33,606 nt of DNA from Candidatus Nanopelagicales bacterium (GTDB taxonomy: Bacteria; Actinomycetota; Actinomycetes; S36-B12), in the NCBI GenBank assembly GCA_030827125.1, contig JAURFD010000016.1, positions 1-33,606 of the forward strand. Reading direction: 5' to 3'. Positions within the stretch are counted from its first letter, which is position 1; each line of letters starts with the position of its first letter. The notes under the pieces were generated by a model, which did no database searches, had not been told where the DNA came from, and worked only from the letters and a program-made list of their open reading frames with translations. Of this stretch, positions 22,016 to 30,267 are shown piece by piece. The position numbers were made by a program, and so were the translations under genes.

Positions 22016-22225
22016 CTACTGGTCCTCGTCGTCCTCGTCGTCGTAGTACTTGGCGTAGGGGTCCTCGACGGGCTCGTCGATCTCGATTTCCTCGGCACCG
22101 TCCACGTGGTGCTGCTCCCCGGCGGACAACTCCGCCTGCAAGCGCTGGAGATCGGTGTCCGGGCCCCCGTACTTCAGGGCACGGGCGACCTTCGTCTGCT
22201 TCGCCTTCGCGCGGCCGCGACCCAT
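22016..22225 (-). CDS. DUF3073 family protein
   Basis: This 69-residue protein begins MGRGRAKAKQTKVARALKY, the invariant start of DUF3073, a small actinobacterial family of unknown function. A very acidic tail follows (EIEIDEPVEDPYAKYYDDEDDEDQ). The basic head and acidic tail suggest a nucleic-acid-associated or chaperone-like protein, but no role is established. It commonly lies next to purM in actinobacteria, as here (tail to tail). GAGGGAG precedes the ATG. Confidence 0.92.
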   Translation of the reverse strand: MGRGRAKAKQTKVARALKYGGPDTDLQRLQAELSAGEQHHVDGAEEIEIDEPVEDPYAKYYDDEDDEDQ

Positions 22226-22312
22226 GGGGCGACTCCCTCTAGCCGATGACGGTGGCCGGCTCAGGGCCGGCGTTCTGCGGGCAAGAGTACCCCGTGCCCC
22301 GGCCCGCTGGCA

Positions 22313-23389
22313 TCACGAGGTCAGGTCTGCCCTCACGGTGAATCTCCGGAACGCCGGCCCCCCGGCGGCGATGAGATCCTCGGCCTCACGGGCAGCCGCC
22401 TGCTCCGGACGCAGTCCCTCAGACACCGCCCGGGCCAGGACCCGCAGCGTGGTGCCGTGCACCTGGGCCACCCGCTGCCGGGCCCGCTCCATATCGAAGC
22501 CGTCGATCTCCTCGGCGGCCTGCACGACGCCCCCGCAGTTCACGAGGTAGTCGGGGGCATAGAGGATGCCGCGCTCGGTGAGCCGCTCACCGACCTCCGG
22601 GGAGGCGAGTTGGTTGTTCGCCGCCCCGCAGATGGCGGCCACTCGCAGCCGCTCGGCGACGTCGGCGGTCAGGGCGTGCCCGAGGGCGTTGGGGGAATAG
22701 ATGTCCATCTCGGTGTCGATGAGATCCTCGGTGGATCCGACGACGGTGACCGGCACCTCGATCGACTCGATCGCAGCCGCCGACGGGTCGGTGATGGTGA
22801 CCCGGGCGCCCTCCTCCTCGACGAGGTGCTGGGCGAGGCGTCGCCCGACCTTGCCGGCGCCAGAGATCCCCACGGTCTTGCCCTGCAGCGAGTCGCTCCC
22901 CCACAGGTGCTCGGCGACCGCGCGCATCGCCTGCTGGATGCCGTACGCCGTGAGGATGCCGGTGTCACCGGAGCCGCCACGCTCCGGCGAGCGCCCGGTC
23001 GTGTACGGGTTGGTCTCATAGATGAGGTCGAGATCCGCGACGGTCGTGCCGACGTCTCCGGCGGTGATGTAGCGGCCACCGAGCGTGGCGATGAAGTCCC
23101 CCATCGCATGGAAGAGTTCGGGGGACTTGTCCGTCGCCGGGTCACCCCAGATCACCGCCTTGCCACCGCCATGCGCGAGCCCGGCGAGTGCGTTCTTGTA
23201 GCTCATCGCCTCGGACAGGCGCAGGGCGTCGGCGAGCATCTCGTCAGCGTTGGCGTAGGCACGCATGCGGCAACCACCGAGTGATGGCCCCAGCGCGGTG
23301 GAGTGGATCGCGACGATGGCGCGCAGGCCGGTCTTGGGATCGTGGCCGTGGACGACCTGCTCGTGCGTGAACTGTTCCGGGGGGTGCAT
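22313..23389 (-). CDS. Leucine/valine dehydrogenase (Glu/Leu/Phe/Val family)
   Basis: This 358-residue NAD-dependent enzyme deaminates branched-chain amino acids to 2-oxo acids and ammonia. It shows GPSLGGCRMRAY and MSYKNALAGLAHGGGKAVI; by family analogy Lys65 binds substrate and Lys77 is catalytic. The nucleotide-binding motif GISGAGKVGRRLAQHL is near residue 175, and CGAANNQL and YLVNCGGV follow. Length and sequence fit Streptomyces valine dehydrogenase (Vdh), which supplies acyl-CoA precursors. TAGGGT six bases before the ATG suggests a leaderless mRNA. Valine versus leucine preference cannot be read from the sequence. Confidence 0.92.
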   Translation of the reverse strand: MHPPEQFTHEQVVHGHDPKTGLRAIVAIHSTALGPSLGGCRMRAYANADEMLADALRLSEAMSYKNALAGLAHGGGKAVIWGDPATDKSPELFHAMGDFIATLGGRYITAGDVGTTVADLDLIYETNPYTTGRSPERGGSGDTGILTAYGIQQAMRAVAEHLWGSDSLQGKTVGISGAGKVGRRLAQHLVEEEGARVTITDPSAAAIESIEVPVTVVGSTEDLIDTEMDIYSPNALGHALTADVAERLRVAAICGAANNQLASPEVGERLTERGILYAPDYLVNCGGVVQAAEEIDGFDMERARQRVAQVHGTTLRVLARAVSEGLRPEQAAAREAEDLIAAGGPAFRRFTVRADLTS

Positions 23390-23395
23390 GGCACC

Positions 23396-23401
23396 ACCCT
23401 A
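23396..23401 (-). promoter_or_regulatory. -10 element, leaderless start of the Leu/Val dehydrogenase
   Basis: TAGGGT on the minus strand, then GGTGCC, then the ATG at 23389. It faces the divergent -10 at 23444 across a 66-bp gap. Confidence 0.6.
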
Positions 23402-23443
23402 GGCGGCTTTGGGCAATGCTGGTCGCGCGCAGATGACGACCGC

Positions 23444-23449
23444 TAGGTT
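23444..23449 (+). promoter_or_regulatory. -10 element, leaderless start of the S33 peptidase
   Basis: TAGGTT, six bases (GGCGCA), then the ATG at 23456. No Shine-Dalgarno sequence fits between them. Confidence 0.6.
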
Positions 23450-23455
23450 GGCGCA

Positions 23456-24985
23456 ATGCGCCCGGTTCGCCTACTCCTCGTCCCCCTCGCCACGCTCGGC
23501 CTCCTGGCCGGTGCTCTCGTCGGCGTCACCACTCCGGTGGCGACCGCGGCACCCGGTGATCGCGGCACCATTACGTGGCATGACTGCGATCCTGACGCGG
23601 ACCTGGACGGGTTCGAGTGCGGCACGCTGACGGTGCCGCTCGACTGGGATGACCTCGACAATCCGGCGAACGCCCAGATCGAGTTGGCGATCCACCGGGC
23701 GACCTCGGACCGGCGCATCGGCGCCTTCACCTTCAACCCCGGGGGTCCCGGTGAGTCCGGGCTTGCCATTGCCAACCTGGTGCTGGAGATGCTTCCGGCC
23801 AAGGTCCGCAATCGCTTCGACTTCGTGGCGTGGGATCCGCGCGGCGTGGGGCTTTCGCAGCCGCAACTGAGCGGGTGCGTCGATGGCGCTGCAGTTCAGT
23901 CGCAGGCTCAGGAGGTCTATTACGCGCCGCTCACCGGCCCGGTGGACTGGGCTGCCTACGCCGAGAGCATGTACGACGCCACCGCGGCGCAGCTCACGGC
24001 ATGCCTGGATGCCAATCCCGATGTAGCGCCGTACCTCGGCACCTACTACGTCATCCGTGACCTCGACGCGATGCGTGCGGCCCTCGGGGAGGAGCAATGG
24101 AACTTCTGGGGAATGAGTTATGGCACGCGTATGGGCTACCGCTACGCCCGCGAGTTCCCGGACCGACTGCGCACGCTGGTCCTCGACGGCGCCTGGTCGC
24201 CCAACCTCACCATCACCTCGTGGATGAACGGTGCGACGTGGAATTACGGCACTGCCCAGGCGGTGTTCAGTTCGCAGTTCGGCAAGAAGATGGGCTACCG
24301 ATTCCAACGTGTCATTGACGGACTGGACGAGCGCACCATCGTGGTTGACGGTCAGGAGTATTCGCGCTGGCAGATCTTGCCGCAGATCTTTGACAACATC
24401 TCTTACCAGAGAGCCTACCCCCAGATCCTCGCGGTGATCAGTGAGGCCTACCGGGCCCTCTACGCGCCTACCGCGAAGAAGCGGTCCGCTGCGGCGCGCA
24501 AGATGCTCAAACCGTTGAACGAATTGCGGGCCTACAACCCCAACTCGGCGTTCAACATCTACTTCATCAACTGTCGCGATATGGATGACTACCCGACGGT
24601 CGCCGAGATCGCCCGCGCGGCCACGGTCGCTACGGCAAACAATTCGGTCATGGCAGGCAATTTGGCCGTGACCAAGGGCAGCCTCTGCGCGGGCCTGCCG
24701 CAGGACTTCACCTACGGCTACACCCCGCTTACCGAGTCATTGCGTCTGCCGATCAAGCCGGTGGTCATCAACTCCCTGGGCGACTCCCGCACCGAATACG
24801 ACTTTGGTCGCACGATGGCGAACTACCTATGGGACGCCTCGCTCATCACCTATGACAGCACCCAGCACGTGACCTATCGGTCGACCCCGTCGAGGTGCGT
24901 CAACAACCCGGTGACGGCGTACTTCCTCGATCGAACGGCGCCGGGCTGGCTTCTTTGTCCCTACGCACCGCTGCCGTCGAGTTAG
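23456..24985 (+). CDS. Secreted alpha/beta-hydrolase, tripeptidyl aminopeptidase-like (S33 / TAP family)
   Basis: The 509-residue protein has a signal peptide (LVPLATLGLLAGALVGVTTPVATAA). The catalytic domain shows the oxyanion segment FNPGGPGESGL and DFVAWDPRGVGLSQP, then the nucleophile elbow WGMSYGTRMG with Ser221. A TAP-type C-terminal region has NSLGDSRTEYDFG (likely the acid) and HVTYRSTPSRCVNNPVTAYFLD, with the catalytic His and a conserved Cys. Actinobacterial members release short peptides from the N-termini of extracellular proteins. Its 3' end overlaps the convergent nucleoside hydrolase by four bases. Peptidase activity is inferred from the family. Confidence 0.88.
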   Translation: MRPVRLLLVPLATLGLLAGALVGVTTPVATAAPGDRGTITWHDCDPDADLDGFECGTLTVPLDWDDLDNPANAQIELAIHRATSDRRIGAFTFNPGGPGESGLAIANLVLEMLPAKVRNRFDFVAWDPRGVGLSQPQLSGCVDGAAVQSQAQEVYYAPLTGPVDWAAYAESMYDATAAQLTACLDANPDVAPYLGTYYVIRDLDAMRAALGEEQWNFWGMSYGTRMGYRYAREFPDRLRTLVLDGAWSPNLTITSWMNGATWNYGTAQAVFSSQFGKKMGYRFQRVIDGLDERTIVVDGQEYSRWQILPQIFDNISYQRAYPQILAVISEAYRALYAPTAKKRSAAARKMLKPLNELRAYNPNSAFNIYFINCRDMDDYPTVAEIARAATVATANNSVMAGNLAVTKGSLCAGLPQDFTYGYTPLTESLRLPIKPVVINSLGDSRTEYDFGRTMANYLWDASLITYDSTQHVTYRSTPSRCVNNPVTAYFLDRTAPGWLLCPYAPLPSS

Positions 24986-25923
24986 CCGACAGAACGGTCC
25001 AACTCGGCGAGCCGGGTGTCCATCAGCGCGCGGAAGCGTGGCACGTCGACCTGCATGACCACGTCGGTGTTCGGGGGCGATCCAGGCCGGTGGCGGTGAT
25101 CGACCACGGCCATCCCGGCGGTGATCCGCCCCACGTTCTCGATGTCGACGTGGAGTGCGGCTGTGGTCACGAGCGTGGGATCAATGGCGATCGCCATCGC
25201 GAGTGGATCGTGCATCTCCATCGCTCCGCCGCTGCCGTACCCGGCACGCTCGTAGTCCTCGAGGATGTGCTCCACCAGGTGGGCGATCCTCCCACCTGAC
25301 GCCCACAGTTGGGGCAGGTCGTCAGGACCTACCAGCGCCTGGTGGGTGGCGTTGAGACCCACCATCGTGATCGGCACGTCGAAGGCAAAGACACGCGCGG
25401 CGGCATCGGGATCGGCGTAGAAGTTGAATTCGGCGGCTGCGCTCGCATTGCCGGGCACGTCGAGTGTGCCGCCGCCCATCACGATGAGCCGCTCGATCTG
25501 CCGAGCGGTGTCGGCATGTTCATTGATCAGCAGCGCGATATCGGTGAGTGGGCCGATCGTGACGACGGTGATTGGCTCGTCGCTCCCACCGAGGAGATCC
25601 GCGAGAAGCGGTACGCCGGGGATTAGTTCGCGCGAGGATCGCGGGAGTTCGTAGCCGCCGAGGCCGTTGTTGCCGTGCACATGCGCGGCATTCTCGGTGT
25701 CGCGGCGCCACAGGGGTCCGGCAGCGCCACGCCCGACGGGACAGGCCAACTCGAGCAGATCGGCGAGTGCGGCTGCGTTGGCAGCGGTCTGGTCGATACC
25801 CACGTTGCCCGCCACTGCGATGATGCCGCGTACGTCGACCTCTGGGCTCGCGGCGGCGAGCATGAGGGCGAGGGCGTCGTCGACTCCCGGATCGGTGTCA
25901 ATCACGATGGGACGTGCTGACAC
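24982..25923 (-). CDS. Inosine-uridine preferring nucleoside hydrolase
   Basis: This 313-residue cytosolic enzyme splits ribonucleosides into base and ribose. It opens IVIDTDPGVDDALALML, the calcium-binding Asp cluster of the family. Further family elements are VTIGPLTDIALLI near residue 120, ERLIVMGG, AAEFNFYADPDAAA and the second metal-site region MHDPLAMAIAIDP near residue 235. The start is GTG, matching the conserved N-terminus. It is probably a purine/pyrimidine salvage enzyme. The hexamer TAGGGA six bases before the start may be a weak -10 and contains the stop codon of the upstream gene. Confidence 0.9.
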   Translation of the reverse strand: MSARPIVIDTDPGVDDALALMLAAASPEVDVRGIIAVAGNVGIDQTAANAAALADLLELACPVGRGAAGPLWRRDTENAAHVHGNNGLGGYELPRSSRELIPGVPLLADLLGGSDEPITVVTIGPLTDIALLINEHADTARQIERLIVMGGGTLDVPGNASAAAEFNFYADPDAAARVFAFDVPITMVGLNATHQALVGPDDLPQLWASGGRIAHLVEHILEDYERAGYGSGGAMEMHDPLAMAIAIDPTLVTTAALHVDIENVGRITAGMAVVDHRHRPGSPPNTDVVMQVDVPRFRALMDTRLAELDRSVG

Positions 25924-25929
25924 CGATGG

Positions 25930-25935
25930 TCCCTA
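25930..25935 (-). promoter_or_regulatory. Weak -10-like hexamer overlapping a stop codon
   Basis: TAGGGA on the minus strand, six bases, then GTG at 25923. It lacks the final T. Its TAG (25933-25935) is the stop codon of the secreted protein upstream. Confidence 0.35.
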
Positions 25936-26682
25936 GAGGGCTTTCAACGCGGCCAGGTGGTAGCGCTGAAGGGTGACCAGGGCGAGGGTCTCGATCGTGC
26001 GCACCTGCGGATCGGAGAAGACGAAGTTCTTCTGCTTCGGCACGTACTTGTTGGCCTCGACCTCCATGATGACCATGCCGTCGTAGCTCCAGATGGAGAT
26101 CTCATCGGAGGACGCGACCGTGTCGGCGCCACCGGGCAGCGGCTTGTCGTATTGGACGTCTTCGTTGATGACGATCTGCTGCTGGCCGTACATCCCAGAG
26201 CGGAAGGAGACGGTGATCACGACGGTGGCCTCACCGATCTTCGTCCCGGACGCGTCCTTAATCGGGTGCACATGGGTGCCGGCGCACGTGCCCGCCTTGT
26301 TCTGTAGGTCCTGCCAGGCGAATTCGGCCGCCTGCACGCTGTCGTACTGGTAGACGAACTGGGCAATGTCGAGGTAGTGGTCGTCCTTGTTCTGCTCAAA
26401 GACGGTTTTCATCTCGGCAAAGGAGGCGGACTTCTCACCCTTGACCGTCTTGCCCTTGGTGACGCACTCGACTGGCTTCGAGCCCTTCTCCGAGACGTTG
26501 TAGTCGTATTCGCCAACCTTGCCGAGCCACAGCGGCCCCCACGACTTCTTGATGAGGGTCTGCTTCAGGCCCTTGGAGTTGAGGGCGACATATTCGAGTT
26601 CAGCAGCCTGCGCCGCGGGCGTACCCACGAGCAGTGAAACGGGAAGGGCGGTGGCCGCCAGGGCAAGGAAGAATCGACGCAT
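25933..26682 (-). CDS. Secreted protein of unknown function
   Basis: The 249-residue protein has a typical signal peptide (FLALAATALPVSLLVGTPAAQA, cleavage near residue 27). The mature part has two cysteines (KPVECVTKG and AGTCAGTH) that could form one disulphide. It contains segments such as YQYDSVQAAEFAWQDLQNKAGTCAG, vaguely reminiscent of the extracellular sensor domains of mycobacterial PknH-type kinases, but no kinase is attached and the likeness is weak. TAGCGT six bases before the ATG indicates a leaderless start. No family is assigned. Confidence 0.75.
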   Translation of the reverse strand: MRRFFLALAATALPVSLLVGTPAAQAAELEYVALNSKGLKQTLIKKSWGPLWLGKVGEYDYNVSEKGSKPVECVTKGKTVKGEKSASFAEMKTVFEQNKDDHYLDIAQFVYQYDSVQAAEFAWQDLQNKAGTCAGTHVHPIKDASGTKIGEATVVITVSFRSGMYGQQQIVINEDVQYDKPLPGGADTVASSDEISIWSYDGMVIMEVEANKYVPKQKNFVFSDPQVRTIETLALVTLQRYHLAALKAL

Positions 26683-26688
26683 ACCTCG

Positions 26689-26694
26689 ACGCTA
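26689..26694 (-). promoter_or_regulatory. -10 element, leaderless start of the secreted protein
   Basis: TAGCGT on the minus strand, then CGAGGT, then the ATG at 26682. Confidence 0.55.
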
Positions 26695-26704
26695 GTGCTC
26701 CGGG

Positions 26705-27292
26705 CTACTCCTTGTCCTTGTCCTTGTCCTTCTTGTTGTCACCGGACTCGTCCGGGGCGAAGAGGGTGGTGTAGCACGTGACGGTCTGGCCAAGGAGGTC
26801 CTGCGTGGCCTCGTCCGGGGTCGCCATGGGGGCACCGCTCACCTGCGCGGCGAACTCATCGGCGGCGGCGAGGTTCGCCAGTTCTAGGCCCTCCCCGGTC
26901 CACTGGGCGAGCACCGCCAGGCCGGGGCCTTCGACGAAGGCGAGGATCGCGTGCATGCCCTCGTCGTCCGTGCGGACATCGACGACCTGGCTGATGGTGA
27001 AGTCATCGCTGACCGCGGCATCGAGCGCGGCGACCGACTCCTCGGTGGCCTCATCGCACAGGACCGCGACGATCTTGGTCGGCTCCGGGCTCGGATCGGC
27101 GGAGGAACTGCTCGAACTCGAACTGCTCGAGCTGGAAGCGGATGAACTGCTGGGCGCGGCGGACGACGACGTCGCCGCCTCGTCGCCACTGGAGCAGGCG
27201 GCGAGCAGGAGAGCGCCGGCCATAGCGGCCGCGGCCCAGGCGGTAGCGGTCCGTGCAGCGGTACCCCGAGAAGAAAGCTGTGTCGCAGACAT
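26705..27292 (-). CDS. Lipoprotein with a long serine linker and charged tail
   Basis: The 195-residue protein has a lipoprotein signal ending at the lipobox LAAC (Cys about residue 33). A run of about 25 residues, almost all serine and alanine, serves as a flexible tether. The globular part (about 72-180) includes VAVLCDEATEESVAALD and TVTCYTTLF; the two cysteines may pair. The C-terminus is a strongly charged GDNKKDKDKDKE. No family is recognised. It would be anchored on the cell surface. TACGCT seven bases before the ATG suggests a leaderless mRNA. Confidence 0.75.
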   Translation of the reverse strand: MSATQLSSRGTAARTATAWAAAAMAGALLLAACSSGDEAATSSSAAPSSSSASSSSSSSSSSSSADPSPEPTKIVAVLCDEATEESVAALDAAVSDDFTISQVVDVRTDDEGMHAILAFVEGPGLAVLAQWTGEGLELANLAAADEFAAQVSGAPMATPDEATQDLLGQTVTCYTTLFAPDESGDNKKDKDKDKE

Positions 27293-27299
27293 GTCACAG

Positions 27300-27305
27300 A
27301 GCGTA
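27300..27305 (-). promoter_or_regulatory. -10 element, probable leaderless start of the serine-linker lipoprotein
   Basis: TACGCT on the minus strand, seven bases, then the ATG at 27292. Confidence 0.5.
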
Positions 27306-27416
27306 CGTCGGCCTGGGTGCTGTTCCCAGACGACTCTGCTCTAGGCCGCTTCCTTCCCAGTTCATTCCCAGCCCCGCCCCTGGCGACGGCCACGCCGCAC
27401 GAGTCACACTCGAAAC

Positions 27417-27980
27417 ATGAGCATTTCGACCCGTCGGCCCGCCCTCGTGGTGGCGTTGGTGTCGGTCGTGCTCGCCCTCTTCGGCTCGCTCGTCTCGGCC
27501 GGCCCCGCCCGGGCCAACGACGACCAACTTCGCGAGCGGGCTCACGCCCGGATCGCGGCGATCTTGTCGGCGGCCGTCGAGGACGGGGTCTTTTCGGAGT
27601 CCCAGGAGAACTACGTCACCAGCGCCCTGCTGCCGGTGTGGGTCGATCCCAAGGATCTGTCCAAGCGGGCCGAGCGCAAGACCGTGAAGGCCTTCTGGAG
27701 TTTCGTCGGTGAGTCCTCCGGTCTCGACGAGGACGAGGTGCTCTCCCGACTCTCGCGAGGGCAAACCCTCACCCGCATTGCCGGCGATGGCGCCGACGAT
27801 CTGCGCGACGGCCTCTACAACTGGCTGGCACGCCCGGTTGCCGCGGCTGTCTTCGACGGCGACCTCACCTATTCCGAGTCCATCGAGCTGCGCGATGACA
27901 TCCAGCGCGCGGTCTACCGATTGATGATCCAATCCGGTGGAGGCGACCGGCCGGTGACACCGTCACCGCGTCGGCGCTGA
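27417..27980 (+). CDS. Small secreted helical protein of unknown function
   Basis: The 187-residue protein has a signal peptide (VVALVSVVLALFGSLVSAGPARA, cleavage near residue 34). The rest is rich in charged helices: DDQLRERAHARIAAILSAAVEDGVFSESQENYV, a middle EDEVLSRLSRGQTLTRIAG, and a C-terminal SESIELRDDIQRAVYRL. The repeated 'helix, D-G-x-(F/L)-(S/T)-(E/Y)-S' pattern (DGVFSESQ; DGDLTYSES) suggests an internal duplication. No cysteines. No family is assigned. Upstream, CACACT six bases before the ATG is one mismatch from the local -10 pattern. It is followed by a strong hairpin and the two-component genes. Confidence 0.75.
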   Translation: MSISTRRPALVVALVSVVLALFGSLVSAGPARANDDQLRERAHARIAAILSAAVEDGVFSESQENYVTSALLPVWVDPKDLSKRAERKTVKAFWSFVGESSGLDEDEVLSRLSRGQTLTRIAGDGADDLRDGLYNWLARPVAAAVFDGDLTYSESIELRDDIQRAVYRLMIQSGGGDRPVTPSPRRR

Positions 27981-28057
27981 TCTCCGATAGGGTCCCCTCA
28001 GCAGCTCGTGGTGGCCGTATGCGGTAGGGCGCGTAGATCCCGACCACTTCGAGCTTC

Positions 28058-28096
28058 GGCCCCCGGATCTCCAGAATGGAGTGAGGTCCGGGGGCC
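28058..28096 (+). terminator. Strong hairpin between the small secreted protein and the response regulator
   Basis: Perfect 10-bp arms GGCCCCCGGA (28058-28067) and TCCGGGGGCC (28087-28096) carry an inner CTCC/GGAG stem with loop AGAAT. No T-tract follows. It most likely terminates the upstream gene and insulates the response regulator, whose promoter follows about 30 bp later. The rest of the 160-bp gap holds no gene. Confidence 0.6.
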
Positions 28097-28128
28097 GCTT
28101 GATGTCCAAAACGAGAACCCCGATGTCC

Positions 28129-28134
28129 TACGGT
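28129..28134 (+). promoter_or_regulatory. -10 element, leaderless start of the response regulator
   Basis: TACGGT, then AGAGGT, then the ATG at 28141. This supports the shorter start over upstream in-frame ATGs. Confidence 0.5.
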
Positions 28135-28140
28135 AGAGGT

Positions 28141-28830
28141 ATGGCCATCCTCGTCGTCGACGATGACCCGTCCCTGCGGCAGGTCCTCGAGCGCGTCCTG
28201 TCCTTCGAGGGCTACGACGTCGAGACCGTTCCCACCGGGTTCGATGCCCTGGAGCGCATGCAGACCCCGGCGCGCGGTGCGGCAACCATCGATCTCATCG
28301 TCCTCGACCTCGGGCTGCCCGATATCGACGGACTCGACGTGGCCCGTCGACTGCGGGCACACGGCAGCACTATCCCGATCCTCGTGCTCACCGCACGTGG
28401 TGAGGTGGGCGATCGGGTGGCGGGCCTGGACGCCGGTGCCGATGACTACCTGCCCAAGCCCTTCGACCTCACCGAACTCATCGCCCGGGTCCGGGCACTG
28501 CTGCGGCGCACCGGTCAGGCCGGTGGAAATGACACCTACGCCCTCGGCGACCTCATCGTGGACACCGCACGTCGCCAGGTCACGCGTGACGGCGAGGAAC
28601 TCAGCCTCACCAAGACAGAGTTCGCGCTACTGCAGGTGCTTCTTGCTGCCGACGGCGCCGTTGTCGAGCGCAGCGACCTCATGACCGAGGTGTGGGGCTT
28701 CGCCTCACCGACCCTGGACTCCAATCTCGACACCTATGTCTCCTACGTCCGCCGCAAGACCGAGGTGGGTGGACGCAGTCGGCTGGTGCATACGGTGCGC
28801 GGCGTCGGATTCGTCGCGCGCGTGGAGTAG
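28141..28830 (+). CDS. OmpR/PhoB-family response regulator
   Basis: This 229-residue transcription factor has a receiver domain with the acidic pocket DDD (residues 7-9), phosphoacceptor Asp56 (IVLDLGLPDIDG), Thr84 and Lys106 (YLPKPF). A winged-helix DNA-binding domain follows from about residue 130, with LTKTEFALLQVLL, SRxxL-like RSDLMTEVWG and TYVSYVRRKTE plus VHTVRGVGFVARVE at the end. The stop is followed two bases later by the GTG of the histidine kinase, so the pair is co-expressed. The signal and regulon are unknown; nearby secreted proteins are possible targets. Confidence 0.93.
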   Translation: MAILVVDDDPSLRQVLERVLSFEGYDVETVPTGFDALERMQTPARGAATIDLIVLDLGLPDIDGLDVARRLRAHGSTIPILVLTARGEVGDRVAGLDAGADDYLPKPFDLTELIARVRALLRRTGQAGGNDTYALGDLIVDTARRQVTRDGEELSLTKTEFALLQVLLAADGAVVERSDLMTEVWGFASPTLDSNLDTYVSYVRRKTEVGGRSRLVHTVRGVGFVARVE

Positions 28831-28832
28831 CG

Positions 28833-30176
28833 GTGCGGTCACTGCGCACGACGGTCGCCTTGATCGTCGCGGTCGCCGTCGCCCTCTCCGTCGTTGGTCT
28901 TGCTATCGGCGTGTGGTTCCTCACCCGCAGCGCACTCATCGGCAGCGTCGACTCGTCGCTGGAATCGCGATTGCAGGCGGGCATCTATCTGGAGTCTGCC
29001 GAGGACTCCCCTCCGGCCGTTCGACCGCCGATCAAGGGTCAGCCGTCCGTGCTCGTCGACGCGGTCTTCGCCGACGGGGAGGTCTTCGAGGTCGATCGTG
29101 AATCGTTCGACCTGCCGGTGGACGACCTCGACATCGAGATCGCGTCCTCGCCGCCCGGCACCGAGGCCTACTCCACCCGTGTCGCCCCCAACGGTGCGCA
29201 GGTGCGCGTCCTGACGGTCTCGGTGGTGGAGGGTGCGGCCGCGCGCGCGGTGCGATCGCTGGAGGAGACCAACACGATCCTCGTCGGTTTGGCGTCGATC
29301 CTCGCCGTCGTCGGCCTCGCTGCGGTCGGCATCGGGGCCGGCATCGGCGTGCTCGCCGTACGCCGATCCACGATTCCCCTCGAGGATGTCGCCGAGACCA
29401 TGCGTGCCTTGACCCGCGGGGAGAAGGGCGCCACGCCGGAGGTGAAGTCGGGCTCGCCGCGCGAGGTGGTCGATGTCGTCGATGCGACCGCGGCGCTCCA
29501 GGAGGCCCTGCGGCGTTCGGAGGAGCAGCAGGAGCGACTGGTCCAAGACGCCGGCCACGAGTTGCGTACTCCGCTCGCGGCCCTGCGGGCCAATGTGCAG
29601 TTCGCGGCTCGCACAGCGACCGACGACATCACCGCCGAGTCGCTGAACGCCGCGCAGGCCGAGCTCGACGAACTCGGCCGACTGGTCGAGGAGCTGCTCG
29701 CCCTCGCCGCCCGGGATGAGCCGGTTCGGGAGTACGTCGACCTCGATATCCGCGGTGCCGTCACGGCCGCGGCCGAGCGGCTGACTCGTCGCACCCAGCG
29801 CTCGGTGACGCTGGACCTGCCCAACCGACCGGTCATGCTGCGGGTGGATCCGGCGTCCATGGCGGAGATCATCGGCAACCTGCTCGACAACGCGGCGAAG
29901 TTCTCCCCGCGGGAGGCGGCCATCGTCGCGGCCGTCCGCGAGGGCCCCACCGAGGTCGTGCTCGAGGTGCGCGACGGCGGTCCGGGGATCCCCGACGATG
30001 AGCGCGACACCGTCTTCGATCGGTTCCACCGCACACCGGATGCCCGGGCGATACCGGGCTCGGGTCTCGGCCTCGCCATCGTGGCCTCGGCCGTCGAGGA
30101 CTGCGGCGGCACTATTGCGCTCGATCGAGCCGCTGAGGGTGGTCTGCTCGCGCGGGTCGTGCTGCCGCGGCAGTAG
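28833..30176 (+). CDS. Sensor histidine kinase
   Basis: The 447-residue membrane kinase has a first transmembrane helix (about 8-30), an extracytoplasmic sensor of about 110 residues, and a second helix (ILVGLASILAVVGLAAVGIGAGIGV). A HAMP-like linker follows, then the HisKA dimerisation domain with phospho-acceptor His242 in DAGHELRTPLAALRANV. The ATPase has an N-box (NLLDNAAKFSP), G1 (DGGPGIPDD) and G2 (GSGLGLAIV). The architecture is that of MprB/TrcS-type kinases. GTG at 28833, two bases after the regulator's stop, places the first helix at the N-terminus; the longer open frame upstream overlaps the regulator. The signal is unknown. Confidence 0.92.
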   Translation: MRSLRTTVALIVAVAVALSVVGLAIGVWFLTRSALIGSVDSSLESRLQAGIYLESAEDSPPAVRPPIKGQPSVLVDAVFADGEVFEVDRESFDLPVDDLDIEIASSPPGTEAYSTRVAPNGAQVRVLTVSVVEGAAARAVRSLEETNTILVGLASILAVVGLAAVGIGAGIGVLAVRRSTIPLEDVAETMRALTRGEKGATPEVKSGSPREVVDVVDATAALQEALRRSEEQQERLVQDAGHELRTPLAALRANVQFAARTATDDITAESLNAAQAELDELGRLVEELLALAARDEPVREYVDLDIRGAVTAAAERLTRRTQRSVTLDLPNRPVMLRVDPASMAEIIGNLLDNAAKFSPREAAIVAAVREGPTEVVLEVRDGGPGIPDDERDTVFDRFHRTPDARAIPGSGLGLAIVASAVEDCGGTIALDRAAEGGLLARVVLPRQ

Positions 30177-30255
30177 CGGCTCAGGACGTCGAACATCGGA
30201 CACCGGGCAAGATTCCCCATCCGTCGCCCGGGTCACATCAGGGCCGGTTTGGTCC

Positions 30256-30261
30256 TACCCT
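30256..30261 (+). promoter_or_regulatory. -10 element, leaderless start of the secreted protein
   Basis: TACCCT, then GGGGTG, then the ATG at 30268. This decides the start; the frame is open far upstream inside the kinase gene. Confidence 0.6.
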
Positions 30262-30267
30262 GGGGTG

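Noticed and set aside
22255-22271. GCCGGC-TCAGG-GCCGGC inverted repeat between DUF3073 and the Leu/Val dehydrogenase
   Set aside because: Only 6-bp arms of a self-complementary GC word, expected by chance at this GC; no T-tract, so not called a terminator.
28839-30236. 465- and 350-residue open frames opposite the histidine kinase
   Set aside because: No motifs; the kinase boxes are on the plus strand.
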